Below, one piece after another: positions 44,127-57,575 of a stretch of DNA of 64,000 nucleotides. Position 1 is the stretch's first letter; each line of letters starts with the position of its first letter. Below the pieces are notes generated by a model. That model had not been told where the DNA came from, did no database searches, and worked only from the letters and a program-made list of their open reading frames with translations. Source of the stretch: Plantago ovata (lineage: Eukaryota > Streptophyta > Magnoliopsida > Lamiales > Plantaginaceae); the NCBI GenBank assembly GCA_028274465.1, contig CM051458.1, forward strand, positions 102,874,855 to 102,938,854, written 5' to 3'. A program made the translations under genes and the position numbers.

Positions 44127-45769
44127 CTAATTAATATCAACTGTCAAGCAATCTGACGCTTTAGAAAATCTTGATATCTTCTTCAAAAGTCGATTCCTAT
44201 CCATACGACACCGAGGGAATGACAGTTTATTCAACTTCGCACCATGTTTCATCACAAACTTTGCTAGATTGAGTTGACGTGCCCAGTTTTCAAACCCTAT
44301 AAACTCGACTTTCTCCAAGTGAGAAATCATACATGATGGCACAGATGCCATAGCATCATAATCAAAACCATCCTTTTTATACGACAAACAAAGCGTAACC
44401 TGCCCCAAGTGTATGATTAGAAAGAAGAATTCACGAAAAGATTTCTCTGAACATGAGAGAGACAGACAATGAACACTTACCATATGAAAGACTAGATTTT
44501 TCAGAGATGGAGCTGCATGAAGCAGTTCAAGTAGGGCTTCCATATAAGCAAGATGATTCTCAAACTCAGGCCCACGAGATAATGTTAGTTCTACCAAATA
44601 ATCGAACTTGGGAAGAGGAAGGCCAGATTTTGTTTGTGCAATAACCTTGGTAGAGATTAGACAAAAACAGAACAAGATAAGAATGAAGATGAGTTCCCTT
44701 GGCCTAACAAAAAAATATAGTAACAAATATAAAGTTAATGCAACTAAGAAAGCAATAGTCTGGAAATATGTGCATCTGTGCACACCCATGTAACAAGAGA
44801 AAGTAAGAACTAACCTCAGCCTGGAAACAAGATAACTCTAATTGATGTATCCTTGATAAGTCATTTAATAGCTTCCGGGTTCGTAATCCAACCCTTACAG
44901 CTTCGTCGTCCATTTCATCCATGAGCTGAAGAGATGCAAAAAGAACTTTTGATCCAGAGAGAATAAAATTTTCCACATTATCACCACCGCATTCAAACTC
45001 ATCAAGTGTTTCTCCACAGATCTTGATTTGGTAGTCATCAACTTGAACATTATACTTGGCAAGAGAACAGAATAACCACAAACAAGGAGCATAGAATTCT
45101 ACATATCGAACTTTGAGCCATGTGCAGGATCTTAGTACAAGTATTGCCAGCACTGGGAAAGTGAATGTCAAAGTATCTGTACTAGAATTATCATTCAGAA
45201 TTTCAACATTTCTAAGTTCCAAGCTAGTGAGGTTGGGAAAACAAATTTTGACAGGAACTTTCAAAGTGCAAAAACATACTTATAAATAATTCTCTCAGTG
45301 AAGTGCAATAGAGAAGACTACAGGGTAATACAAGATCACCAACACGTGACATAACACACAAGCTAACAATCTCAACATTGTGTCTAAACAATGCACATTT
45401 CCATGTTTCCACACAACTTGGATAATACCACTCACAACCACACACGAGATCAAAACTTCTTATGTTCTGTAAGAGTATAAGTATCCTATCCATAAACTTC
45501 ATGAAAGATGCCACATCAAATTCCTGGTTGGAAAAACGTAAATGATCATCAACGTCGATATTGTAAATATAAGCCCACTTTTATTCCCAAACTTTAGACA
45601 ACACACATGTTCGGACTGCATCCTTTGTAGGCAATAAGGAGAGAATATGACTGAGTACACATTCTGGTAAATTACTAATCAAGTCTCCATCCTTGGTAGT
45701 TGGTACCATTACAAAACTTCTTAGTGCGGCCGCAGTAAGCTTCAGATCCCCCCCCCCCCCCCTCTTCAT
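44127..45769 (-). pseudogene. F-box/LRR/FBD gene, disrupted
   Basis: Exons about 45769-44815, 44645-44481 and 44399-44127. The protein starts MKRGGGGDLKLTA (a 15-C run on the plus strand encodes the Gly tract) and has DGDLISNLPECVLSHILSLL as F-box. In-frame TAA at 45581-45583 replaces the Tyr codon of WEYKW, and one extra T in ATGTTTTTGCAC near 45270 shifts the frame before KVPVKICFPNL. The rest is well preserved, including the FBD exon (SVPSCMISHLEKVEFIGFEN to the stop). Splice sites are intact. Family role: substrate adaptor of an SCF ubiquitin ligase. Confidence 0.8.
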
Positions 45770-46008
45770 TATTTCACTAAAAACACCTCAAAAACTCCTG
45801 AAATTTCAACGAAAACTACATCAATAATCCCATCCTGAATTCAATGACTATAACAAGCAAGCGAACAGTCATGCTACTGCAAAATAAATGCTCGAAATTC
45901 CAGCCAGATACAAAGTGATCAATCTTATCATCTTCATAGAGAATAAGATAAATACTTGAAATTCAACATGCTAAATACCATCAATAATTCCTAAACACTA
46001 AGGTATCT

Positions 46009-46043
<35 letters not shown>

Positions 46044-47125
46044 CCTAAAAACTAAGTATATATTTGAAGTCCCTGACCTTGTCATATTCCTAGAGAAATG
46101 CTTCAAATTCTACAGTGACATTTAAAACTAATCCTTCTTTAGTTGTTAAAAACAAGTGCTAATTCCATCAGTTCCTAATCTGAAATTCTGGATAGGTGTA
46201 AATGTAAAATCAAACCCTGAAACACAGTACCAAAAGCAGAAACCACACAGATGATAACAAGTAAGAATGTGTAATACAAAACGGAGAAATGGATAATTGA
46301 ACCATTGAAGAGAGAAAACCACTGACCTGAAAATGCTCGATCACCCGGTGGCTGCAGATTAAACGGCCTCACTGATGTATGTATGCCTGACACATTATCA
46401 TAGTTGCCACTCGGTCGGAGCGATTTATTAGATGGGGTAATTTTGACCCGATAGATATTATGGGTTTTCCATAACTGACCCGTTTATAAAAATATTTTTT
46501 TACATTTAACACCGAGTTGATGAATAAATTTTCACTAGGCAACTTAAAATTAATTCATTTTCATCTTTCCCTCTTTTTCTTCTTCTTTATAATGTGATGA
46601 TCCGTTTTACTCAGCCATTCAACATCGATAGATATTAGCGCCATTCAACATCTTTGTTCAAATTAGTATCAAATTATAGGTTTGATCAAATAATTTGACT
46701 TTGTGATTATAATAAATGTAATTCTATTTTAAGACATTGCAAAGTGCAAACCCATCAATTTTAACCGCACTAAGTGCTACTACAAGGCTTAGACTAAAAA
46801 AGAATACTGCGCAGATTTACTCCCCTGAAGCTTGAACTCGTGATAAGAGGATGTTAAAAGATACTGTACTTGTATAAATAATATAAATACTATTAAGACG
46901 ACTAAACGTCTACTCTTGCTGTTAGATAGATCAACCCAGCCAATATAAGAATTATGTGATTATGTCTAGACCGTAACAAAAGCATAGCAGTTCCAACAGA
47001 ATCAACTTACAAAGTTTTTTTAGTTGTAATTAGTACTGAAAAGGATTCCACACAATTGTCCAAAATTAGATAGAAGCAAATTTTCTTGGATTTGATACTA
47101 TTAAGACGTTAGGTAAAACATCATC
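45770..47125. other. Intergenic and 5' leader region of the 44-kb F-box gene
   Basis: A probable 5' UTR intron/exon border lies near 46325 (CCACTGACCTGAAAATGC). A run of about 32 A occurs at 46009-46040. 46400-47100 has no recognisable gene. Confidence 0.35.
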
Positions 47126-47127
47126 AG

Positions 47128-47185
47128 AATAAGCAGCTATCAAGAAATGCAAATATAGATCAACAACACTTGCTGGAGAATGGAG
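47128..47185 (-). pseudogene. BAHD acyltransferase relic, C-terminal piece (2)
   Basis: AAGCAGCTATCAAGAAATGC, then AAATATAGATCAACAACACTTGC, parallels the BAHD C terminus at 63293-63350. It again sits directly beyond an F-box stop codon (47199). Confidence 0.5.
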
Positions 47186-47198
47186 AGACCGTTTTGCT

Positions 47199-49404
47199 TC
47201 AAGGAAAGATGTGGACGCCAGTGTCCTCCATGCCAGGCGGCGGGGGTGTAATATCAATTGTTACACATGCAGAAGCTTTAGGGACTCTTGATATCATCTC
47301 CAGAAGTTCATCATTGTCCATATAACAGCACGGGAAAGACACTTTCTTCAACGTCGCGCCATGCTGCAGCAAAAAAATTGGTAGATTGAGAGGTGCCCAG
47401 AATCTGAAGCCTGTAAGCACGACTGTCTCCAGGTGCGATATTATACAGGCAGGCACTGTTTCCACTGCATCATAATTATAAAATTCCTCTTCGCCTTGTG
47501 TTTGTCCCTGTGTACAAGAGTATGTTTAAAAGTAAAGCAATATTATGCTAAGCAGAACCAGAAAACGGGGAAAGGGAAAGATCATATCATTACTTGCACC
47601 AAATGAGACAGACACTGGAGTAAATTATGTAAACACTTACCATATCTACACTGAGACATTTCAGGAATGGCGCTGCATTAAGTAGTTCAATTAGGGCATG
47701 AGTATTACAATCATCACTTAAGGCGTCAGCTCCAAGAGACATCACTATATGTTCCAGCTTATCAAACTTGGGTAAAGGATTGCCTGATGAAGTTGATAGT
47801 GCAATAGCCTTGGTAGACATCAAGGGGAAACAATAAGCCTCCAAATTATTAATTAACAAAAAAAAAAAAGGGACTAAATTTGATAATTTTGAAAATGTGG
47901 ACTCAAATTGACAAAATTTGAAATTTGGACTAAACCTGCCATGACCAGCAAACAACGTTATACTGCCTGCATGTGCCATCAGGCAAACTTAAAGGCCAAG
48001 TTTTGCCATTTTCGCACAATAAAACTAGTTGACTATGATTTTAATTAATAAACATAAAAGCACTGTGAATAAGAGCAACAGTTCTGAAGTGGCTTCAGAA
48101 TCAGATGCTACGCCTATATACCTATATAATTCACTACTGATAAGAAAATAACCAAGACGCTCTCAAGGTTACTCAATTTGATTAACCAAGACAGATTAGA
48201 GACATCAATCAAATCTAAAGAATCAAGATTAATCAATTTGACTCTTTGTTATTGAATACAAGAGGCTTGGCAATTGATGGGAGAGAAATATTTTGTAGAA
48301 AACCACATTTTAAAATCTCTATGCAGTTCAGAATGGTAAACATATACAGGCGTGTATCTTCACGTATTCCTACAATTCTACTAAAAAACACACAATACTT
48401 TATAGTGCCAACCAACAAGCTGCTGTGTAATCAGAAAGAGAGTAAGAACATACCTGACCAGCATAATCAGATAACTCTAATTCACCTACACTTGATAATT
48501 CCTTCAATAGCTTACGGATTTGTAGTCCACTCCGTTCAAATCGCCTTTCAGACTCATCGATATAAAGAACAGCACTGTCAACTGTTGTACCAGTGAGAAG
48601 AAAATTTTCCACATTAGGGTCCCAAGTTTCGAACGTTTCAAGTCCCGCATCAAAGATCTTGATAGCATAATCATCAATTTGATCATCATTCACAGTATAT
48701 GATTGGAATGTCTCCAAGGCAGGAGCACAGATTTCCACAAATCTAACGTCCAGCCAACTACAGTTCTTCAGGTTAAGTATAACAAGCACCGGTAAAGTGA
48801 ACGTCAGAGTATCAGTGCTTGAATTATCATTCCGAATTCGAACTTGATAAAGATACAAATACATGAGGTTGGGGAAACAACATTTGCCAGGAACCTTCCA
48901 TGTGCAATACATGATCAATTCTAGCCCTCTCAATGAAGTGCAATGTAGAAGACTGTGGGATAAGATGACGCCATCTCCTGGGCCGAAGCTGTATTTGAAG
49001 TACAGGCTAACACTCGCCATATTGTGTCTGAATACATCAGATATCCATGTTTCCACACGATCTTTATCATATCTTTCATAACAAGAGAGGAAAAAAATTC
49101 TTAAGTTTTGTGAATACAGAAGTAACCTGTCCATAAATTTCATAAAGCATGCATTATCATTCCTCTGGTTGGTAAAAAGTAGCCGATCATCAACGGTGAT
49201 TTTGTAAATAGAGGTCCATTTGTATTCCCAATCTTTGGACAGAACACACGTACGAACCACATCTTTTGTAGGCAGGCCGGAGAAAATATGAGTGAGGATA
49301 CATTCTGGTAAATTACTAATGAGGTCAACATCGTTGGTACCACCAGAGTTTAGAGACTTATTAGTTTGCGGCGGCCCCAAGTGACCAGTAGTGCTCCCGC
49401 TCAT
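47199..49404 (-). CDS. F-box/LRR/FBD protein 1 (intact)
   Basis: Exons 49404-48454, 47808-47641 and 47507-47199, 1428 bases, 475 residues. The start MSGSTTGHLGPPQTNK was chosen because an acceptor (TTTCAG|GTTTCATCGG) lies just upstream, implying a 5' UTR intron. F-box at about 27-66 (DLISNLPECILTHIFSGLPT, then KDVVRTCVLSKDWEYKW), leucine-rich repeats to about 370. The FBD domain is in the last exon (VETVPACIISHLETVVLTGF to TIDI). The C terminus has an extra Pro-rich tail (TPPPPGMEDTGVHIFP) not seen in the other copies. Predicted SCF substrate adaptor; the target is unknown. Best-matching neighbours are the tandem copies at 51 and 55 kb. Confidence 0.88.
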
Positions 49405-49469
49405 GATTCCACCGATGAAACCTGAAATTTCCAATAGAAAAACTGACTCAATAATCCCATCCAATACAA

Positions 49470-51410
49470 CTTAAGTCACTAACGTTCTCATCTACCTATA
49501 GAAAATCTAAAAATTAGATACGGTAAACTGCAAATTTTCGGGCACAAGATATATCCAGATCTCATACATCCATCCCTAAAGCAGGTGCATGATAGAAAAC
49601 TTATTGGGGTTAAGTCATTAAGTGTAAACATTTCGCATTGCCAAGCTAATTGCTAATTCCCTGGAAGTTTATAATTCATACCATCTAATTCTACTTCACA
49701 GCCCTAACTGTAGTCGAACAATGTACTGTAGCAAAACACAAGTCTAAGAAAACCTCGAGAGAACTACAAACCTTTCCCTGAGTAGCAGCTACTTTGCAAT
49801 ATTTGAGTTCTGAGTGATTTTTGCCCTAAAATTAGTAAAAATGCAGAGACTATACAGTAGTATACGCTATACCTAGGTCTATGAAATCTGAATTGAGCAA
49901 AATTTAGCTAATTCCCAACTCTACTTCACAACAGCTCTAACCCTAGTCTAACAATGTACTGTAACAAAACACGAGACTAGAATCTAAAATTAAGCAGTTA
50001 CTCGAGAGAACTACTGACCTTTCCCGGAGTAGAAACAGTATTTGGCTTCAGTCTTCAATGATGGCTGCCGTGTTAGTAGACTGTACAGTGTACGAGTGAG
50101 TGTAGTAGTGGCACTGGACTCCGGAGGGAGATGAGTATGATTGCCTCTCCCACTCTTATTTACTTTGGTATCATTATCAATTTACCGTCCCTCCCACTTC
50201 AATTTATCAATTTAATTTTTCACCTCTGATAAATTTCGACTTTAAGTACGCGAATTAATTTGAACTTACAGCGATAAAATATTAAAATCACCAAATTACA
50301 TTATAAAAATTATAAAAATTAAGTTCTATATTTTTTTTTATGATATAATTTTGTTGAATATTTTATCTAGTTCAAAAGTAATTTGTAGCCTGCTTGAAAT
50401 CTATTGATCATAAAAAAAGTCAAAATGAATATTTTATCATTATGTTTATTTATTTTTGTTTTGAAAATTTTGGCATACTTTCTTAAAAGATAAAAATATT
50501 AAAATTATGTTAAGGTAGAGATTGGTAAACTTATGCGTTTCAAACACGGTTAGCATATACAATTCGTAAATCTTTACTGGACCCGTTAAAAATTCGATTT
50601 CATGCGTAATTTGAACGTGTAAACACAATGATTTGTATAAAAATAGAAACTTTGTAGGAGTCGCATTTTAGCTCATTAAATTAAATTGCACATTCAACGT
50701 GTTTCAATCAAAGAAAAAAAACACTTGAATTTAACGCACTATGGTTTGAAACAACCTCAAAATTGTTAGTGGTAAATGATAGGCCGGCTATGTTCAATTC
50801 ATCAAAATTGTTAGCGGCAGATGATACGGTTCCTATTGAAGGTTCTTTATGACACCCGTTTGGTTATATTAATATACCGCTTGGCCAAGAGCACTAGGAT
50901 TCTAGGAATTCAATTCCCAAACGAAGTGATTTTTCAACTTTCCTCTCTATAAAGTTGTATAGAATAGACCTTGTTGATAATACATCATACTTGCGGCCTG
51001 CGGGTGAAAATTTAATACAACGTGCCGTGAGTTTTGACCAACATGGACCCTGAATTCAATCAGGTATACGGAAGTGAACTTCGTTGTCAGTATTTCCTTA
51101 AGTGGATCAGCAAACACCAAATATTACATTTTCTCACTTCTCTGACTACCACGGGTCTACGATTCACCTATTCTGGTCTTCAAAGAGATATTTTCAATCC
51201 GACTCCCTCTTCAGTTCAGAACCACCTTTTCCCCAAGATAAAAAAAAATAAGAGCTTACCGGAACGAGTTCCAGACAGAGAATCGAACAAAATTTCGGAA
51301 AGCCTCCCTCAGTACAAGGAGAACGGAAACCAAAAGGCGAGCTAACAAGGACCTTTCAGAGAAAAAGCACGGGGGAGGGAAAGCCCATCAGATGCTCCTG
51401 TAGCAACGAC
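49470..51410. other. F-box 5' region, MITE and flank, duplicated at 53.1-55.5 kb
   Basis: Holds 5' UTR exon candidates ending in CTTTCCC.GAGTAG (49770 and 50019-50150), a decayed CTCCC MITE (about 50184-50440) and the sequence to 51360. In the same order and with high similarity these recur right of the next gene: GAGAACTACTGACCTTTCCC at 54319 and AGCATATACAATTC near 54840, against 50550 here. The two blocks mark a tandem duplication of gene plus flank. No coding gene otherwise. Confidence 0.6.
50019..50160 (-). promoter_or_regulatory. Probable 5' UTR exon and promoter of an F-box gene
   Basis: On the minus strand the segment ends in CGGGAAAG|GTCAGT, a donor. It contains the ATGGCTGCCGTGTTAG-like stretch shared with 54331-54450. 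The transcription start cannot be fixed by eye. Confidence 0.4.
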
Positions 51411-51417
51411 ATTTTTC

Positions 51418-53053
51418 CTAGTCAATCACAATTCTTACGCATGTTGAAGCTTTAGGAAATTCTGACGTCCGATTCCCAAGTTCCACTTCATCCATACGAC
51501 AATCAGAGAAGGAAAATGTCTTCAACTTCGCACCATGCTCCAGCACATACATTGCTAGGCGGAGTTGATGTGCCTTGTTCTCAATGTTTTTGAATTCGAC
51601 TGTCTTCAGGTGAGAAACTATACAGGACGGGACGGATCTATAATCATAACCATCCTCGGATTCCATGAAACGAACATGACCCTACACGCGAAGAGAAATT
51701 TTAGACGGCATATTTTGTTATAGTCCTCATAGCACATGAAACAAACATTGGACTGAATAACGTAATCATTTACCATATACATAAATAGATCATTCAAAGA
51801 TGGTGCTGCATGAAGTAGCTCAAATAGGGCTTCAATGTCAATGTGTTTATTGATCAAGTAAGTTCCATCACCAGACAGTTTTAATTTTCCCAGCTTATCC
51901 AACTTGGGGATATGAAGATGATGGCCTGCCTTTGTTTGAGCAATAACCTTCACACAGCAGTAGTATAACATATAAGCATGTACTTGTACAATTATAGACA
52001 GAAACACGCGTAGTTTGTACTTTGTAGTGCCAACTGAAAGAGCCGCCATATAATCAGAATGAGAGAGTAAGAACATACCTGAGCCATGTAACAAGATAAT
52101 GTTAATTCCTTTATACTTGATAATTCTGTCAATAGCTTTCGGGTTCGTAACCCAATCTTTGTAAAGTCGTCTTCCAGTCCATCGACATAAAGATATGCAC
52201 ATTGGACACTTGATCCAGTAAGAAGAAAATTTTCGAGATCAAAACCATAACACGTAATCTTATCCAGTTCTGCTCCAGAGATCTTGATCCGGTAGTCATC
52301 CAATGGGACATCATCATCATCATCCATGGGATCTGATCTGAGTGAACTCAAGCAAGGGGCATCGAATTCCACAAGCTTAACTTTGAGCCATGTGCATCTT
52401 GTCAGCTCAAGTGTTGCCAGCACTGGCAAAGTGAATGTCAGGGTATCTGTACTAGGATTATCATTCAGAATTTTAATGAATCCAAGATGCAAACTAGTCA
52501 GGTTGTGAAAACAAATTTTCGCTGGAACTTTCCATGATGCGCCTGCCAAAAGCATATCCAATTCTCTCAATGCAGTGCAGTAGAGAAGACTGCGGGGTAA
52601 GAAAAGAGCACCTATAGTTCCACAAATATCCAAGTAAACAAACTCAACATTGTGTCTGAATAGAGCAGATAGCCATGTTTCCACAAGACTTCCATCGTAT
52701 GATTCCGCGCAACGGAGATCAAAACTTTTTATGTTTTGTGAGTTTAGAAGTATCCTATCCATAAACTTCACGAAACATGCCTCATCGTCCTCCTTCCACT
52801 CATCATCATTCCTCTGGCTGGAAATAAGCATATGATCGTAAACATCAATATTGTAAATAGAAGTCCACTTGTATTCCCAAACTTTAGACAAAACACATGT
52901 ACGAACTGCATCTACTGTAGGCAGACAGGAGAGGATGCGACTCAGAACACATTCCGGTAAGTTACTAATGTGGTCATCACCATCAGTGCTACCACTACAA
53001 CCACTTCCCGATAACTTATTAAATAGATCCCAGTTACATGAGGTGGAGCTCAT
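51418..53053 (-). CDS. F-box/LRR/FBD protein 2 (intact)
   Basis: Exons 53053-52079, 51947-51774 and 51681-51418, 1413 bases, 470 residues. Starts MSSTSCNWDLFNKLSGSG. F-box at about 27-66 (DDHISNLPECVLSRILSCLP, then TVDAVRTCVLSKVWEYKW). Leucine-rich repeats follow with KICFHNLTSLHLGFIKILND, and an acidic run (MDDDDDVPLDDY) before the KISGAEL repeat. The FBD exon reads GHVRFMESEDGYDYRSVPSC, then IVSHLKTVEF...; it ends RIVID. Predicted SCF adaptor of unknown target. It shares its N terminus (CNWDLFNK) and exon structure with the 55-kb gene, so these two are the youngest pair of the cluster. Confidence 0.9.
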
Positions 53054-53099
53054 GATTCCAGAGACAAAACCTTAAAATTTCCGAAAGTAAAACTAAACA

Positions 53100-55510
53100 G
53101 CATCAATAACCCCCATTTCAAATTCACAAACTATGATCAGTTACAAGCTTCCTTGTTCTCATGATCTTCCTGGAGTAATATTATGTGTCTCTCGAGTATA
53201 ATTCCCAGTTCTACTTCATAGCTCTAACCCTAGTATAACACTGTACCGTACCAAAACACGAGACTATAGTAGAATAAGAAACAAGTCTAACAAACAGTAG
53301 ACAGCAATTATACTCGAGAGAACTACTAACCTTTCCCGGAGGTAGAAACAGTATTTGACTACAAAACCTTTCCAGGAGTAGCTACTTTGCAGTATTTTGC
53401 TTCCGAGTGATTTTGTCCCCTAAAATTAGTTAAAATGAAGAGACTATACAGTAGGTGGCTATAAATTCGGAATTGGTAAAGGTTACAATACTAGGTGGTA
53501 TTTATAGTTATCTTTAACGCCTATGCTATAACTTAAGGCGGAAGTAGTTTAATATGCTCAACAGAATTTCACCGCCCATGTCTAGATGATCAACTACTTG
53601 TTTGTATCACAATATCACATGCATGCTACTTATGACCACCGCCATTTTTGAAACTTCTTGCATAAATATTTTAATTTGCCTGATGTCACTCATGATATAA
53701 GCAAGGATAGCTTCTGGACTGGAAGTTTTATCTCTTAATTGCAAAATGCAAATTATGTCCCAACCATTTTTACTATGGGGTCGGGGATATTTTTATTATC
53801 AGTTTATTGTCTGGCTCACTAGACTTTTATGGGTCAATGAGTTTTAACTTTACGAATTACTTTTAAACTGTAATAATAAAATGGGACTAATTTCACAAAA
53901 CGATCTAAACTTTACAACTTAATGTTACAAAGGTGGCTATACTTTTTTCAATCACATAACTATCTAAACTTATAAATTCTGGTCACAAGTTAAATGTAAC
54001 AGACCGACCTAGACATTTACAACAAAGGCAGCAAATCAAAACACTGTACTGAATCAAAACACGAGACTAGAAATAAGACACAAGTATAACAAAACCTTTC
54101 CCTGAGTAGCAACTACTTTGCAGTATTTGGCTTCTGAGTGATTTTTCCCCCTAAAATTAGTAAAAATGCAGAGACTACACAGTAGTATACGTTATACCTA
54201 GGTCTATGAAATGTGAACTGAGCAAAATTAGCTAATTCCCAATTCTACTTCATAACAGCTCTAACCCTAATCTAACTCTGACTGTAACAAAACACGAGAC
54301 GGCAATTAATTACTCGAGAGAACTACTGACCTTTCCCGGAGTAGAAACAGTATTTGGTTTCGAAGTCTTCAATGGAGGCTGCCGTGTTAGTAGACCATAC
54401 AGTGAAGTGAGTGTACACTGGACTTGGAGGGGAGACTATTGCCTCTTACGAGTATTTTACTGGGGGTAATATTATCCTGATCACTCTAATTTGCCTCATT
54501 TTGATTATTTTTTACTAATCAAATTCGAATTTAGGTACGAATTAATCTTCACCTACGATAATAATTACATTATAAAAATTTCGGGTATATACTTTTATAA
54601 TATAATTTCGTTAAATATTTTTATCATTATATTTTAAAGATAATCTGTAATCAAGATCGAAATTTATTGACAAGAAAAAAAACTCAAAATGAGTAATTTA
54701 GAATGAAAGAGATGAAGTATTATGTTTTTTTTTTCTTAGACTTTTGGCATACCGTGTATACTTTCTATTTAAAAAATGAAAACGTCAAGATTATGTTAAG
54801 GTAGTGATTGGTAACTCGTACATATCAAACACTGTCAGCATATACAATTCACAAATCTTTACTGGTATTATTACAAATTCAATTTTATGTGTGATTTAAC
54901 CGTGTAAACGCAACAATTGGTATCGAAATAGAAAGTGTGTTTGAGTCAAATTTTAACTCGTTAAATTGCACATTCAAAAGGCAAATGAAAGGTTGGTAGT
55001 GACGTGTTCAATCATCAGAACTCAAATATAATGTTCCATGTTTGTTAACGGCTTAAGTGCTTAACGCACTTCGGTCTCCATAAGAATTTGAAACAATATA
55101 ATATAAGTATCAAAATTATTAACGATAAATGCTAGCCTACCAATTCGGTTAGATGGAATAGTACCAAAATGTTAAGTTGAGGCAAGCAATGTCAAATTTC
55201 ATTGACTATAATTCGTCATTTGAGACCGCTTGGCCAAGAGCACTACGAATTCAACTCCCATACGAAGTCACTTTTCAACTTCCTCTCTATAAAGTCGTAG
55301 TAGAATAGAACTTACTGATAATACGTAATAATTTATACCCGCGGGCTACAGTTTAGTGATCACAAGTGAGATTAATACGAGTGGAATTACAACGTGAGTT
55401 ATGGTCAGTCAACATGTACCCTGAATACAATCGGGTATACGAAAGTGATCTTAGTATTTCCTTAAGTTGATTAGCAAGCACCAAATATTACTGAGACAAA
55501 AGGAGCGACG
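53100..55510. other. Duplicated F-box flank with 5' UTR exon copies and MITE
   Basis: 5' UTR-like copies end in GAGAACTACTAACCTTTCCC (53320) and GAGAACTACTGACCTTTCCC (54319). A decayed MITE lies at about 54478-54721 and a counterpart of 50880-51060 at 55210-55440 (CTTGGCCAAGAGCACTA). No gene. Confidence 0.55.
54331..54450 (-). promoter_or_regulatory. Probable 5' UTR exon and promoter of the 51-kb F-box gene
   Basis: The minus-strand segment ends CGGGAAAG|GTCAGT and is closely similar to 50019-50160. Assignment to the gene on its left rests on orientation only. Confidence 0.4.
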
Positions 55511-55517
55511 ACATTTC

Positions 55518-57575
55518 CTAGTCAATCACAATTCTTACGCATGTTGAAGCTTTAGAAAATTCTGATATCTGCTTCGCAAGTTCCACTTCATCCATAAAAC
55601 AAGAAGAGAAGGAAAATGTCTTCAACTTCGCGCCATGACCCAGCAGATACATTGCTAGACGGAGTACATGATGTGCCTTGTTCTCAAAGAAATTGAACTT
55701 GACTGTCTTCAGGTGTGAAACTATACAGGACGGTACCTCTGATTCATAATCATAACCATCCTCGGATTCCTCGAAACGAACATCATTCTACACACAAAGA
55801 GAATGTTCAGACGACATTTCTTGTTACAGTCCTTGCAGCACATGAAAACAAACATTGGACTGAATATTACTTACCAAATCCATAACTAGATCATTCAAAA
55901 ATGGTGCTGCGTGAAGTATCTCAAATAGGGCTTCAATGTTAGCAATGCGATTACTCAAGTCAGTTCCTCCAGACAGTACTAATTTTCCCAGCTTATTAAA
56001 CTTGGGGATATGATGGCCTGTTTTTGTTTGAGCAATAACCTTCACGGAAATCAAAGGGGAAACAAAAACATTATGAAGTCCTTTAGTAAGGAAATATTAT
56101 TCAAGCCAATATAACCTATTTACTGTTGATTTAATAGTTAGAGATTAACAAAGACAACCGAACCTAATGTATAGATGAGTTTTTTTGCTTTTTTTTTTTT
56201 TTTAATTGCAAATAGCTTTCTCTTTCTTAAAATTACATCTATTACCTCCAGTTTAGAAGATGCATAGCTGTATCAAGTTTTAGATAATGCATTAATATTC
56301 ATATTTTAAAAAATGGTTAAAATCTAGTCTTACAATCTGCAGTTGACAGAAGATGATATTTTGTACAAAATCACATCTGAAAATGTTTAGAGAAAGACTT
56401 TAGGTTGGCAGGAGTATATAAGTTTCCGAGGTGATGGAAAAATGATCCATATGTGGAAATCAAAATTACATATTTACATGACATATTATGTTGATTTCTC
56501 TTCTAATTAATACTAGAATATATGAAGTAGTACAATATATAAGCATGTACTTATACAATTCTAGACAGAAACACGCGTAGTTTGTAGTGCCCGCTGAAAG
56601 AGACACCATATAATCAGAAAGAGAGTAAGAACATACCTGAGCCGTGAAACAAGATAATGATAATTCACTTATACATGAAAATTCTGTCAATAGCTTTCGG
56701 GTACGTAATCCAGTCCTTACAACGTCCACTTCCAGTCGACCGGTGACACGAAGATTTGCGTAACGAACACTTGATCCAGTCAGAAGAAAATTTTCCAGAT
56801 GATCGGCATAACACATAATCTCATCCACTTCTGCTCCACAGATCTTGATTAGGTAGTCATTCACTGGAAGTATGGGAGATGTTGAGAATGAACTCAAGCA
56901 CGGAGCATAGAATTCCACAAGCTTAACTTTGAGCCATGTGCAGCCCCTCAGATCAAGTGTTACCAGCACTGGGAAAGTGAATATCAGAGTATATGTACTA
57001 GGATTATCATTCAGAATTTTAACTTCCTGAAGATCCAATCTAGTGAGGTTGGGAAAGCAAAGTTTCATTGGAACTTTCCATGTGCAGAACATATATATTA
57101 TCAATTCTCTCAATGAAGTGCAGTAGAGAAGACTGCGGGGCAAGACAACAGTACCTTCAGTTCCACTAATATGCAAGTAAACAAATTCAACATTGCATCT
57201 GAATAGAGCAGCTAGCCATGTTTCAACGCGATTTCCATCATATGTTTCATTGCAACCCAAGATATCAAAACTTCTTACATTCTGTGAGTTTAGTAGTATC
57301 CTCTCCATAAACTTCATGAAAGATGCATTATCATTTCTCTTGCCGGAAAAAAACACTTGATCAAGATCCTCAACAGTGATGTTGTAAATAGAGGTCCACC
57401 TGTATTCCCAAACTTTAGACAAAACACATGTACGAACTGCATCTCTTGTTGGCAGGCAGGAGAGGATGCGACTCAGAACACATTCCGGTAAGTTACTAAT
57501 GTGGTCAGTGACACCACTATGACCACTTCCAGATAACTTCTTATTAAATAGATCCCAGTTACATGTGAAGCTCAT
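55518..57575 (-). CDS. F-box/LRR/FBD protein 3 (intact)
   Basis: Exons 57575-56637, 56039-55875 and 55787-55518, 1374 bases, 457 residues. The start MSFTCNWDLFNKKLSGSG is chosen by homology with the 51-kb gene; the longer upstream frame runs into the 5' UTR intron acceptor. F-box at about 23-62 (DHISNLPECVLSRILSCLPT, then RDAVRTCVLSKVWEYRW). LRR part includes CTWKVPMKLCFPNLTRLDLQ and CTWLKVKLVEFYAPCLSSF. The FBD exon begins NDVRFEESEDGYDYESEVPS, contains CIVSHLKTVKF and ends STCVRIVID. Predicted SCF adaptor, target unknown. Confidence 0.9.

Noticed and set aside
45745..45765. C15 tract as evidence of a biological Gly-tract change
   Set aside because: Homopolymer lengths are error-prone in sequencing, so no conclusion was drawn from it.
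51034..51345. 103-codon plus ORF
   Set aside because: In duplicated F-box flank; its counterpart at 55.4 kb is not open.
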